Assembly: GCA_022648165.1 (NCBI GenBank)
Contig: JALCLX010000008.1
Span: 43,021-107,020 of the forward strand
From: Ancrocorticia sp.
Lineage (GTDB): Bacteria > Actinomycetota > Actinomycetes > Actinomycetales > Actinomycetaceae
DNA: 64,000 bases
Reading direction: 5' to 3'
The position numbers were made by a program, and so were the translations under genes. The notes below the pieces were generated by a model. The model did no database searches. It was not told the DNA's origin and worked only from the letters and a program-made list of their open reading frames with translations. Positions 10,212 to 19,681 of this stretch are shown here, in pieces (the first letter of the stretch is position 1; each line of letters starts with the position of its first letter).

Positions 10212-12413
10212 ATGCAATCGAAGAATGACAATAGCGTCATCAACTTCAAGGAGGCGGCAGATCGCGTGCGCCAGGGAGCACCCGCGAGAACGGTAGCCAA
10301 ACAGTTGTATGAGCAACTCACAGATGACGAAAAACTCAACCTGCTTGAAGGCGATGAACCTTTCTGGCCAGGCATGTTGAGCTTCGTCTCGGACGGCTAT
10401 AACTTCAACCCCTATGTCATGGGCGAAGTGAAGCGGCTCGGCATCCCCGGCATCCGCTTCATTGATGGTCCGCGCGGTTGTGTCCGCGGCAAGGCCACCG
10501 CATTTCCTGTGTCCATGGCACGCGGCGCGACATGGGATACAAACCTCGAAGAGCGAGTAGGAATCGCAATCGGCGAAGAAATCCGCGAAGAAGGTGGCAA
10601 CTTCTTCGGCGGCGTATGCATCAACCTGCCCCGCCATCCCGCATGGGGCCGCGTACAGGAAACCTATTCAGATCAACCCATTCTACTTGGCAAAATGGGT
10701 GCTGCCCTTGTTAAGGGCGTACAGCACAACGCGATGGCCTGCATGAAGCACTTCTCATGCAACAGCATGGAGAACGCCCGCTTCAGCGTAAACGTCCACG
10801 TGGACGAAGCCACATATCACGAAGTGTACCTGCCGCACTTCAAGCATGTAGCAGATTCAGGTGTAGCTGCCGTCATGACCTCGTACAATTCGGTCAACGG
10901 CCAGTGGGCCGGCCAAAACGCGTACAACCTCACGAAGGTGCTACGCGAAGACTGGGGTTTTGACGGCATGGCAGTATCCGATTTCATCTGGGGTTTGCGC
11001 GACGCCGCCGCTTCGCTTACGGCGGGCCTTGATGTGGAAGAACCCTTCAGCCAGCAACGCGGTGCTCATTTGCGCGAGTCTTTGGAATCGGGTACAGCAT
11101 CGTGGAGCGACGTCCGCCGTTCCGGAATCCGCATCCTCGAAACTCAACTACGCTACTATGCACAACGCTGGACTGAGGAACCAAAAGGAACCATTGCTTC
11201 CGCGGCTCATGCCGCGCTTGCGCGTGAAGTTGAAAGCCGCGCCGTCGTCGTCTTGAAGAACGAAACGGTAGATTCCGCGCCCGCGCTTCCGCTGTCTGGG
11301 GCACTTTCACAAGTCGCCGTAATCGGCCGCCTGGCCGACATTGCGAACACTGGTGACCACGGTTCATCCGACGTCCATTCGCCGTATGTCGTCACACCGC
11401 TCGAAGGTATTCGCGAAGCTCTACCACACACCAACGTTGAGTACGCTGTGGGCGACGACGTCGCCGCAGCCAGCAAGTTAGCGTACCGTAGCGATGCGGC
11501 CATCGTCGTCGTCGGATACACCGCAAGCGACGAAGGCGAATTCGTTGACGGATCTATCGCAGACCGCGAAGATCTGCTGAAGCTATATCCCGAACCGCAG
11601 AACGCCGAAGAAGCGGCAATGCGCGATAAGGTACTTGCCAGCATGGGAAGTGGCCAAAGCGTGGTGGGAAGCGAAACATCCGGGGGCGACCGGCGCGATC
11701 TCCACCTCCACAGCAGCGACGTAGAGCTGATCCATAAGGTTGCGGCGGCAAACGAACGCACAATCGTCGTGGTTGTGAGCGCAGGCGCAGTGCTTATGGA
11801 AGAATGGAGCAACGATCCTTCGGCCATTGTGCTGGCGTGGTATTCCGGTATGGAAGGCGGCCATGGGCTGGCAGACGTCTTAACAGGTAAATGCAACCCC
11901 TCTGGCCGACTCCCCTATCCGATCCCCGTATCGGAAGCTGACTTACCGCCTCTTGATATCGACGCAACGTCGATCGTGTACGACCGCTGGTATGGCCAAC
12001 GCCTAATCCAAAAGAATGGTTCGCAAGCTCTCTTCCCGCTCGGGTATGGCCTGTCCTACACATCGTGGTCCATCGAACAGATGCACGTGCGCACCGTCGA
12101 TCTAGTTCGTGGCAGCATTGTGTGCGAAGTGTCCGTTTCCAACAACGGCCAGATGGGCGGACACCATGTTGTGCAACTCTACGGAACATACCAGGAAGGA
12201 CCGCGCAAGGGGGAACGCGAACTGTTGGGCTTCGCTGCACTAGAAGTGGCTGCCGGCGGCTCGGCAACATGTCTTGTCGAAGGCGACCTCAGCGCGATCG
12301 GTCACTGGGATCCCGAAACACGCACCATCCGTACCCCTGCGGGAACCGTCCTTATCGAGGCCTCATCCTTCTGGGGCGACCCCACTAGCGTATCCGCCGA
12401 GGTAATCCTATGA
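10212..12413 (+). CDS. Glycoside hydrolase family 3 (beta-glucosidase-like)
   Basis: 733 aa; GIRFIDGPRG, CMKHFSCNSMENARF, GMAVSDFIWG (SDF/W nucleophile region) and fibronectin-III-like C-terminus. Confidence 0.92.
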   Translation: MQSKNDNSVINFKEAADRVRQGAPARTVAKQLYEQLTDDEKLNLLEGDEPFWPGMLSFVSDGYNFNPYVMGEVKRLGIPGIRFIDGPRGCVRGKATAFPVSMARGATWDTNLEERVGIAIGEEIREEGGNFFGGVCINLPRHPAWGRVQETYSDQPILLGKMGAALVKGVQHNAMACMKHFSCNSMENARFSVNVHVDEATYHEVYLPHFKHVADSGVAAVMTSYNSVNGQWAGQNAYNLTKVLREDWGFDGMAVSDFIWGLRDAAASLTAGLDVEEPFSQQRGAHLRESLESGTASWSDVRRSGIRILETQLRYYAQRWTEEPKGTIASAAHAALAREVESRAVVVLKNETVDSAPALPLSGALSQVAVIGRLADIANTGDHGSSDVHSPYVVTPLEGIREALPHTNVEYAVGDDVAAASKLAYRSDAAIVVVGYTASDEGEFVDGSIADREDLLKLYPEPQNAEEAAMRDKVLASMGSGQSVVGSETSGGDRRDLHLHSSDVELIHKVAAANERTIVVVVSAGAVLMEEWSNDPSAIVLAWYSGMEGGHGLADVLTGKCNPSGRLPYPIPVSEADLPPLDIDATSIVYDRWYGQRLIQKNGSQALFPLGYGLSYTSWSIEQMHVRTVDLVRGSIVCEVSVSNNGQMGGHHVVQLYGTYQEGPRKGERELLGFAALEVAAGGSATCLVEGDLSAIGHWDPETRTIRTPAGTVLIEASSFWGDPTSVSAEVIL

Positions 12414-13675
12414 GCAGCGAAACAGTTTCTTCCGCTTGGTGCGGGACCATAGCAAATGACCAACAGCCGCGTCCTCCGTATCGAGTTGGCGTAGCGCTAG
12501 CGTTAGGAACCTTCCTTTGGTTGGGCCCCTATCTTGGAGTCAACGCGGTGCTGCTTCCCGCGCGGGTAGCCGAGATTTCGCCCGATTCGAAGGCCACAGT
12601 GATTGCGCTGCTTTCTACCAGCGCTATGATCGTCGCCACCATCGCCAATATCATCTTCGGTGCGCTTTCGGATCTCACACGCTCCCGCTTCGGGCGTCGG
12701 ACGCCATGGATCATCGCCGGATCAATCGCGTCTGCTGCAATGCTCCTCGTGGTCAACACTGCTACATCGGTTGGATTACTAGTTATCTATTGGTGCATCT
12801 ACCAGTTGTTCCTCAATGCTATTGTTGCGCCGCTCATCGCCGTTATAGCAGACCGCACTGCGCCACGGCACCGTGGCGTTATTACCTCAATGTATGCACT
12901 GGGATACTCAATTGGCCTTTACGGCGGCCAGACGATCGGCGCCCAATTCCTGGACAAAGTGGGGGCAGGCTTTGTCATGATGGCAGTTCTCACGCTCATC
13001 GCCGGGCCGGTAGCAGCAATCTTGATGAGAGAAGAATCCAGTGCTCACATGCCCAAGAAGAAGTTCGACGGCACGATGTTGTTGGAGAACTTCTCGTTTC
13101 CACGGCACGGTGCGCGGGATTATTACCATGCCTTGTTTGGAAAGTTCTTGATCATATCGGCTAACTTCGCGATTTCTGGGTACCAGCTTTACATCCTGAC
13201 GGATTACATGAGCCAAGACGAGTCAGGAGCATCGCACTACATCTCAGTGATTTCGATCTGCCTGATGGTAACAGCGCTCATTGCCTCCGCTGCCGCCGGC
13301 CCGATTTCGGACAAAATCGAGCGTAGAAAACTGCCGGTGATCGTATCGTCGGTGCTCATCGCGATCGGCGCATTGACTCCATTCTTCGCTAACAAACCGT
13401 GGACGATGATCGTCTACGGAGTTGTTGCGGGGCTTGGAATGGGCATGTACAACGCCGTTGACCAGGCACTCAATATCGAAGTACTGCCGAACCCCGATAC
13501 CGCGGCGAAGGATCTAGGTATCCTGAACCTGGCAAATACCGGCGGTCAAATCCTTGGTCCAGTCCTGGCGGCTACGTTTATTTCCGCAATTGGCTACCAA
13601 GCTGTGTTCCCGATGGCTGCCTTATTCGCAGTACTCGGCGCGGTGCTGGTGGGACTGATTCGATCGGTCAAGTAA
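12410..13675 (+). CDS. MFS/GPH-type sugar transporter
   Basis: 421 aa polytopic protein; GALSDLTRSRFGRRTPWIIAG; 4-bp overlap with GH3 gene. Confidence 0.88.
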   Translation: MSSETVSSAWCGTIANDQQPRPPYRVGVALALGTFLWLGPYLGVNAVLLPARVAEISPDSKATVIALLSTSAMIVATIANIIFGALSDLTRSRFGRRTPWIIAGSIASAAMLLVVNTATSVGLLVIYWCIYQLFLNAIVAPLIAVIADRTAPRHRGVITSMYALGYSIGLYGGQTIGAQFLDKVGAGFVMMAVLTLIAGPVAAILMREESSAHMPKKKFDGTMLLENFSFPRHGARDYYHALFGKFLIISANFAISGYQLYILTDYMSQDESGASHYISVISICLMVTALIASAAAGPISDKIERRKLPVIVSSVLIAIGALTPFFANKPWTMIVYGVVAGLGMGMYNAVDQALNIEVLPNPDTAAKDLGILNLANTGGQILGPVLAATFISAIGYQAVFPMAALFAVLGAVLVGLIRSVK

Positions 13676-13693
13676 ACATAACAACATCGCATG

Positions 13694-13747
13694 TATGGCA
13701 CCCGTTGGCAGGTACGGTTCACAACCGCACACCCACCGGGTGCCATA
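13694..13747. terminator. Bidirectional terminator-like hairpin
   Basis: TATGGCACCCG ... CGGGTGCCATA, 11-bp perfect arms between convergent ORFs. Confidence 0.6.
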
Positions 13748-13756
13748 TGTTAACGC

Positions 13757-13921
13757 TCACTTATGAGTGTGTCCGTGGGCGGCGGAACTTAGCGCCCCAA
13801 CGTCACCATCACTGTGCGTATGGAAACCGGATTCCGATTCCACATGCACACCGCCTAACCACAGTTCGTGGCCAGGCGCTAAGGCGTGAATATCGTGCCC
13901 GTGTCCTATACGAAGTGCCAT
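13757..13921 (-). pseudogene. IspF-like N-terminal relic / 54-aa His-rich ORF
   Basis: Hand translation: MALRIGHGHDIHALAPGHELWLGGVHVESESGFHTHSDGDVGALSSAAHGHTHK; matches IspF GxGxDxHxL..LWLGGV..E.GF..HSDGDV; below the size cut-off of the ORF track. Confidence 0.65.
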
Positions 13922-13945
13922 AACGTCGCTCATTGGCTGCCCTGT

Positions 13946-14872
13946 TCACCCTTGCCACTGCGCATGCCACATATGCGCGGTGTCGAAGCCGTACGCCACC
14001 GTGCCGTCGGGTTGAACGGCGATCAGCCCGCCATCAACCTCCGCCGGATTGGCCAGCACGTGTGCAACGGCCTCCTGCAACGATTCTCCCAGGTACTGGA
14101 GCCGTGCTACCACGTCGTACGCCACAACATGTCTGATGAAGTCCTCACCGAATCCGGTGCACGAAACGCCGGCGACGCCGTCGCGCGCGTACGTTCCAGC
14201 CCCAATAATCGGTGTGTCGCCAACGCGGCCGGGTGCCTGCCCGGTTACTCCTCCCGTTGACGTCCCTGCCGCAAGGTGACCAGCGGCATCTACTGCGACG
14301 GCGCCTACAGTTCCGTGCCGCGCTCCGCCACCGCCGGCGCCGCTATTCCCCGCACCCAGTCCGGCACCACCGGCACTGTGCGCAGCCAAATAATCCTGCA
14401 ACGCGCGGAGCCGCCGTTCGGTAACGAAATAAGAGGGATCGGCCGCGGCAACGCCCCACTCTCGCAACATCGTAACGCTCGGATCGATCAACAACACGTG
14501 CCGTGTATGCTCCATGACGGCCCGCGCACCTTCTATGGGATTTCGGATGTGGCGCGCCCCGGTCACCGCTCCGGCCTGCCCTGTCCCCGTCATCACTGAT
14601 GCGTCCAGCTCCGCTTCCCCGGCGGTCGTGAGTGCCGCTCCTCGCCCGGCATTGAACAGCGGGAAGTCTTCCATCGCTGTGACCGCGGCGATTACGGCAT
14701 CCAGTGCTGCCCCGCCGGCCTCAAGTACCGCGCGCCCGGCATCTACCGCCTGTTTCAGAGCATCCTCGCACTCTTTGCGTTCGCTGCGCGTATACGATTG
14801 CGGAACACCACCGGCACCTGCATGCACTACGATGGCGGGCTGCCCGTTTCCTTCAAAGACGTGAAGATCCAT
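13946..14872 (-). CDS. Isoaspartyl peptidase/L-asparaginase (Ntn hydrolase)
   Basis: 308 aa; HAGAGGVP, NAGRGAALTTAGEAELDASVM, HGTVGAVAVDAAGHLAAGTSTGG. Confidence 0.92.
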   Translation of the reverse strand: MDLHVFEGNGQPAIVVHAGAGGVPQSYTRSERKECEDALKQAVDAGRAVLEAGGAALDAVIAAVTAMEDFPLFNAGRGAALTTAGEAELDASVMTGTGQAGAVTGARHIRNPIEGARAVMEHTRHVLLIDPSVTMLREWGVAAADPSYFVTERRLRALQDYLAAHSAGGAGLGAGNSGAGGGGARHGTVGAVAVDAAGHLAAGTSTGGVTGQAPGRVGDTPIIGAGTYARDGVAGVSCTGFGEDFIRHVVAYDVVARLQYLGESLQEAVAHVLANPAEVDGGLIAVQPDGTVAYGFDTAHMWHAQWQG

Positions 14873-14908
14873 GGTGGCCTTTCCTGCTAGCGTGATAAGC
14901 CCTCTTGG

Positions 14909-16240
14909 CTACAGAATTTCTGGTGAAACCGCGAGCGCCCCTACGCCTCCGTTGTGCAGTGGCACGGTGTGCCACCAGCCACGTGCATGCTCAGCGTCCG
15001 CTTCGATGATGAGCCGGTGCGGAGATGTGGCGAACACGCAATGGATAAGCACGCCGTTGCCGGTTTCTTCGCCACGCGCGTCCACCGCGAAAACTCGCCG
15101 ATCGCCGTGGCCGTCCGGCGTTGCAGGCAGGACGGTGTGTGCCCATTCGTCGCGCCCAACTGCAACACTGCCACTCATCGCGCCATGAGTGTGTAATGTC
15201 CATCCGTCCCCGCTGCCGGGGAGCCCCGGCGTGAGGGTCCAGTTTTCGACCTCACTGCATTTTTCCGTCCTGCCGTAGTCAGAGCGGTAGTCCCATGAAT
15301 CCAGTTGGACGACGGCGCCGCCGGCGCCCTCGCCAGCTTTGCTCACGTTTCGGCCTTCAAGAAGTGGCTGTGCGTAACCCCACAGCGCGTTGAGTGTGGG
15401 TTGTGCATCGTTCGTAGCTCCGAGATAGGAGATCACAAGATCCGCCTCCGGAACTATCAAAGCGAATTGCCCGAAGGCGCCGTCCAAGCGAAAACCGTGG
15501 CGGCTGCGCCATACCTGCAGGCCATAGCCATACGCCCAGTCGTTGATTTCTCCTGCCCGTTCGGTTGGATTCTCCTTGCTCACGGTTGCAACCTGCACCT
15601 GCTGGAGTTCTGAAATATAGGATGCGGAGACCAACTGTTTCCCATTCCACGTGCCGCGTTGGAGCAGCAGCTGCCCGGCTTTGCTGAGGTCTTCGGCACT
15701 CACGTGGAATCCCGAATAGCCTTGTTCCACTTCTCCTTCATGGCCCCACCAACACGCGGTGATGCCCAGCGGTTCTAGGATGCGTGGCCGTAGGTATTCG
15801 GTGAGGTCGGTTCCGGTCACTGCACGTACGACGGCGCCCAACACGAAACTCGCCTGCGAGTTATATGCAAAGGTCCCGCGTGGAAGTTCCGGCTTTGTGG
15901 CGAAGAATGCCTCGACTTCGAAGGGCATGGTTTCTAGTTGCGCGTCGGAATGCCCTGTGCGCATGGAGAGCAAGTCGCGGATGGTGAAGTGGTAGGGGTT
16001 CGTCACCTGCAGATACGCCGAAGCGTCCGCATCGAGTTCTACCTGTCCAGCGTCGATGAGGCAACCGATGGCCAGCGACGTGAACGTCTTCGATGCGGAG
16101 TACACGAGCGTTGGCTGATCGATCCGATAGGGAGCCCATTGCGCACTCAGGAGCCGCCCATGGTGTTCAACGATCACCGCATGGGGATCGAGCCCCCGAA
16201 GCCGAGAGAATAGCTGCTGCCGCCGGTGTGATTCCTCCAC
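14909..16240 (-). CDS. Serine hydrolase (class C beta-lactamase/penicillin-binding-like)
   Basis: SASKTFTSLAIGCLID (SxxK), YNSQASFVLG (YxN), HxG-like region. Confidence 0.85.
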   Translation of the reverse strand: MEESHRRQQLFSRLRGLDPHAVIVEHHGRLLSAQWAPYRIDQPTLVYSASKTFTSLAIGCLIDAGQVELDADASAYLQVTNPYHFTIRDLLSMRTGHSDAQLETMPFEVEAFFATKPELPRGTFAYNSQASFVLGAVVRAVTGTDLTEYLRPRILEPLGITACWWGHEGEVEQGYSGFHVSAEDLSKAGQLLLQRGTWNGKQLVSASYISELQQVQVATVSKENPTERAGEINDWAYGYGLQVWRSRHGFRLDGAFGQFALIVPEADLVISYLGATNDAQPTLNALWGYAQPLLEGRNVSKAGEGAGGAVVQLDSWDYRSDYGRTEKCSEVENWTLTPGLPGSGDGWTLHTHGAMSGSVAVGRDEWAHTVLPATPDGHGDRRVFAVDARGEETGNGVLIHCVFATSPHRLIIEADAEHARGWWHTVPLHNGGVGALAVSPEIL

Positions 16241-16322
16241 GTTTGTGCTCCTCCAGTGTTCTCAGATCACGTGGTCTGTAAGCTGAGTGTACGCTGCTTG
16301 CACACATGCCCAGCCTCTCACA

Positions 16323-16344
16323 CACGCGGCGCCGGCGCCGCGTG
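16323..16344. repeat. 22-bp perfect palindrome CACGCGGCGCCGGCGCCGCGTG
   Basis: Self-complementary sequence in the serine hydrolase/ADH intergenic region. Confidence 0.8.
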
Positions 16345-16364
16345 GTCTTCGCCCACCAACCACC

Positions 16365-16400
16365 GTGGCCCGGCTTCTCACACACGGGAAGCCGGGCCAC
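16365..16400. terminator. Strong hairpin, probable terminator of the ADH gene
   Basis: GTGGCCCGGCTTC-tcacacacgg-GAAGCCGGGCCAC, 13-bp perfect arms just 3' of the minus-strand ADH. Confidence 0.7.
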
Positions 16401-16410
16401 ATTTCACGAT

Positions 16411-17460
16411 CTAGGCCCACGGATCTACAAGGATACGGATTGGGTTGCCTTCATGCTTTTCAAGCCGTTCAATTCCCTTCGTAATGTCCTTCAAAGAGAT
16501 CACGTCGGAAACGGACTCGCTCAAGTCAAGCCTCTTGTACTTGAGCATTTCGGCTAGCATGGCGATGTCTTGGCTCTTGTAACCGATGTGGCCCAGGACC
16601 TGCTTGGACTTCAGATTGAACTCGGTGAAGTTACCCAAGTTCATATCTTGAGCGGACATGCCCACCACCACTACTTTTCCGTAGTTGTCTAGGCTTGCAA
16701 CCGCCTGGCGCAGTGTGGCACTGATGCCCACGGCATCGAAGGCCACGTCAATCATCCGTCCGCCGGTCGCCTTTGCGAGCTTGTCGAAGAGATCCGGGTC
16801 ATCGCTGCGGAACGCGAAGTCTGCTCCATGGCGCAGTGCGCGCTCCAAAGTAAAATCGTTGACGTCCAATGCGATGATCGGCACGGCACCCGCCAGGCGG
16901 GCAAGTTGCACGATGTGGGTACCTACTCCACCGAGTCCCCATACTGCGACGGCGTTCCCAGGATGCACTTTCCCGGTTCTCACAACGGCACCGAATGGTG
17001 TGGACACGGCGTCAGCCAGAATTGCCGCTTCTTTCATATCAACTTCGTCCGGGACACGTGTGAGCCCTGCGGCGTTGGCAACTGTGTATTGTGCCCACGC
17101 GCCATCGTACGCAAATGCCATGAGTTGCAGGTTGAGGCAGTTGGTGAAGTCGCCACGCCGGCAGCGGCGGCATTTCATGCACGGACGCCCAGCTGATGGA
17201 ATCACACGGTCGCCTTCTTCCCACCCAGTGACCCCAGCGCCGAGTTTCACGATCGTTCCCGATGCCTCATGCCCCTGTGTCACTACGGGAAGTTGCGGTG
17301 GAAATGCTCCAGAGATAAGCGACAGATCCGAGTGGCAGATTCCGCAGTAGGCCACTTTAATGAGGACTTGGCCTGGCCCGGGTTCTGGGATCGGAATCTC
17401 TTCCAAGGTGATTTTCTTCGTGTCGCCGTAGAACCGCTCGGCGAGCATTGTGTCTGACAT
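16411..17460 (-). CDS. Zinc-dependent alcohol dehydrogenase (MDR family)
   Basis: ORF 16411..17496, start probably MSDTMLAERFYG; GHEASGTIVKLG, CGICHSD, CMKCRRCRRGDFTNC zinc ligands, GLGGVGTHIVQLA Rossmann motif. Confidence 0.9.
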   Translation of the reverse strand: MSDTMLAERFYGDTKKITLEEIPIPEPGPGQVLIKVAYCGICHSDLSLISGAFPPQLPVVTQGHEASGTIVKLGAGVTGWEEGDRVIPSAGRPCMKCRRCRRGDFTNCLNLQLMAFAYDGAWAQYTVANAAGLTRVPDEVDMKEAAILADAVSTPFGAVVRTGKVHPGNAVAVWGLGGVGTHIVQLARLAGAVPIIALDVNDFTLERALRHGADFAFRSDDPDLFDKLAKATGGRMIDVAFDAVGISATLRQAVASLDNYGKVVVVGMSAQDMNLGNFTEFNLKSKQVLGHIGYKSQDIAMLAEMLKYKRLDLSESVSDVISLKDITKGIERLEKHEGNPIRILVDPWA

Positions 17461-17658
17461 GACGACTCCTTTGTTATTGTCATCCAGCGCTTGCAATTGT
17501 AGGACTTTTATCCCGCAGCGGCATCACTTTCGCAGGTCAGGTGTGTGGCAATAGACGGGACTTTCGTCGCGTCCGCGCACGCGCCGGTAAGTGCGGTTTA
17601 CGCAACTGCGTCCTCCCTTCGCGCAACCGCGCCCCTTTTCACACAACCGCTCCCCTTT

Positions 17659-19016
17659 TCACACAACGGAGAGCACAGTTCGGTGGTACCTGGTCAGCGG
17701 CGGCACTCTGGAATCTGTTACTTCGGTAATGATGTGGATGGTCTGCCCGGGCTGTGCGTTATGTGGCACGCGCACGGCAACGGTTTCGCCGCCGGGATCG
17801 GCAGCCCGTGCTTGTAGTAGCACCGTCTCCCCCGGTTGAACCGCCCGGTCCGCAGAGCCCGTGACGACCGGCGGATGGTTGCATCCGCGTATGCGGGCGT
17901 GACGGACCAGCGCAAGCGCGCCGCGAAATCGTTCTGGATTGCAGGGAACCAACGCGCGGTGGCCCAATCGGCGCTCACAGCGTTCCCGTGGTTCACTGAG
18001 CCGTTCCACATATGATCTGCTGCACCGGCGGAACTGAAGTACCGGGTTCCTGCGGCTACTCGCTCCTGGCGGCCTCCCCAGCCTCCCCAGCGGGCGTCCT
18101 GCCAACTCCGCAGCCCGTTATCAATCAGCAACGCAAAGTTGGATGAATCGCCTTCGGATATCCAGCTGCCCGTCTGTTGCGGCAACGTCCACACCGTATA
18201 TCCCCGCGCGCGCAGTGCCTTCGGGTCCTTCTCTTGCGCCCCGAAATAATCCGAATCGTCAAATCCTGCAGCCATCTGTTTGCCGTCGCCCCACACGCGA
18301 TACTCGGCTCCCAGCGGCCCCACAGTGCTCACATTGTCATGCATCCACTCCGCGCTCAAATATACCGCGTCTTTCCCGATGACGGCGCCCCGGGCCTCGT
18401 AACCCCATGCCTGCGTGGCGACGTCGCGAAACTCGATCTGAGGCCACGCCGCCGCAATATACGTGCGATAAGTGTTGTCTTGTTGTCCGAAACTAGTAAT
18501 GACAGCCTTGGCACTGATACGCGCATGCAGCGCCGGCCACCACGCAGAACCACTCCAACGCGATTCGATTGTGGCAAGCGCCCGCGCGATCGTGTTCAAG
18601 CCGCCCCACGCTTGAAGGAACACCCGTCCTGGAACAGCGTCCAGCAATACATCCGCGATCAATTCCGATCCTGGGGTGTCCGCAGACATGTCGTCTTCGC
18701 CCGTGACATTGCCCCATCGAATCAGTGAGCGCAGCAAACCTGGTTCGGGATATCGCGGGTCGTGGCGCACCAAGTTGCGATACACCTTCTCATATGCGTT
18801 CACCGCCACGTCGATATGCATCGCACGCTCCGCCGGCCAGCGATGGGGCGCAATGCCACGTTCTAGCAGGCCAGCGTAATGATAACGGCTCGATGTGTAG
18901 ATGAGCCCGCAGATGGGGATCTCGTTGCTGTAAAGAAGCAGCCGCAGCATGGAGTTCAAATCGTCCAGTTCCGGATCCGTAGTCACGATGGTACGTGGAC
19001 TATTCACGCGGATCAT
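17659..19016 (-). pseudogene. DUF1593 (nucleoside-hydrolase-like) protein, frameshifted near 17880
   Basis: ATG at 19016 (MIRVNSPRTIVTTDPELDDLNSMLRLLLYSNE...) to ...WSVTPAYADA, then the reading switches to the frame of ORF 17659..18105 (NHPPVVTGSADRAVQPGETV...QPGQTIHIITEVTDSRVPPLTRYHR). Confidence 0.75.
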
Positions 19017-19681
19017 TCCGCCGTTGCGCGGCGCGCAGCAACGCCCACAGCGGCCTCCAGTGCCGCAGCCAAGTCCGCAAACGTTCGCGGATATCGCGCA
19101 CAACCGTGCGCCGCCGCACTCTGGTGGTTCTCTCCGCCGCGTGCCTGCGGACCTGCGCCCGTCTCCGCTCCCGCCTCGGAACTGCGCAGCGCTGGAACAT
19201 GGATGAAACACGCCGGGCCATCGAAGAGCGTCAACGCCGCACGGAACGTCGTGTTGCAGACGAAGCGCCCAGCATCCTCAGATACATGTGCCCGGATACC
19301 AGCCGCGCGAATGGCTGCCACCAATTCATCCGGATCGATGCGAGCGGCAAGCCGCAGCGGGCCACCATCAAGCAGCACATTGGATGGCTGATCCCCCGTG
19401 TTGTCTGGGATGCGAGCATCTGCACGGTTGCTAGCCCACTTCTCCGGAGTCACTTCGCTGCGCCCGCCCGCTTCGCCCACGCAGATCAGAGCATCTGGAT
19501 GGTGTGTGGCAATAGCGCGATTCAGTGCCTCCCGCACCCCACGGAACGAGACCGGAAGAATGGTGATTGCAACGGCGACGTCGTCGCTCTTCCTGCGTAC
19601 CAGTTCCGCCACAGCCCGGCCTGAAGCGTTCTCTGTATCTCCGCCGAAAGGTTCAAATCCTGTTACAAGTACGGTGGTCAC
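19013..19681 (-). CDS. pcp: Pyroglutamyl-peptidase I
   Basis: VTTVLVTGFEPFGGDTENAS, GRFVCNTTFRAAL, FIHVP; GTG start at 19681 overlaps upstream stop. Confidence 0.9.
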   Translation of the reverse strand: MTTVLVTGFEPFGGDTENASGRAVAELVRRKSDDVAVAITILPVSFRGVREALNRAIATHHPDALICVGEAGGRSEVTPEKWASNRADARIPDNTGDQPSNVLLDGGPLRLAARIDPDELVAAIRAAGIRAHVSEDAGRFVCNTTFRAALTLFDGPACFIHVPALRSSEAGAETGAGPQARGGENHQSAAAHGCARYPRTFADLAAALEAAVGVAARRATAE

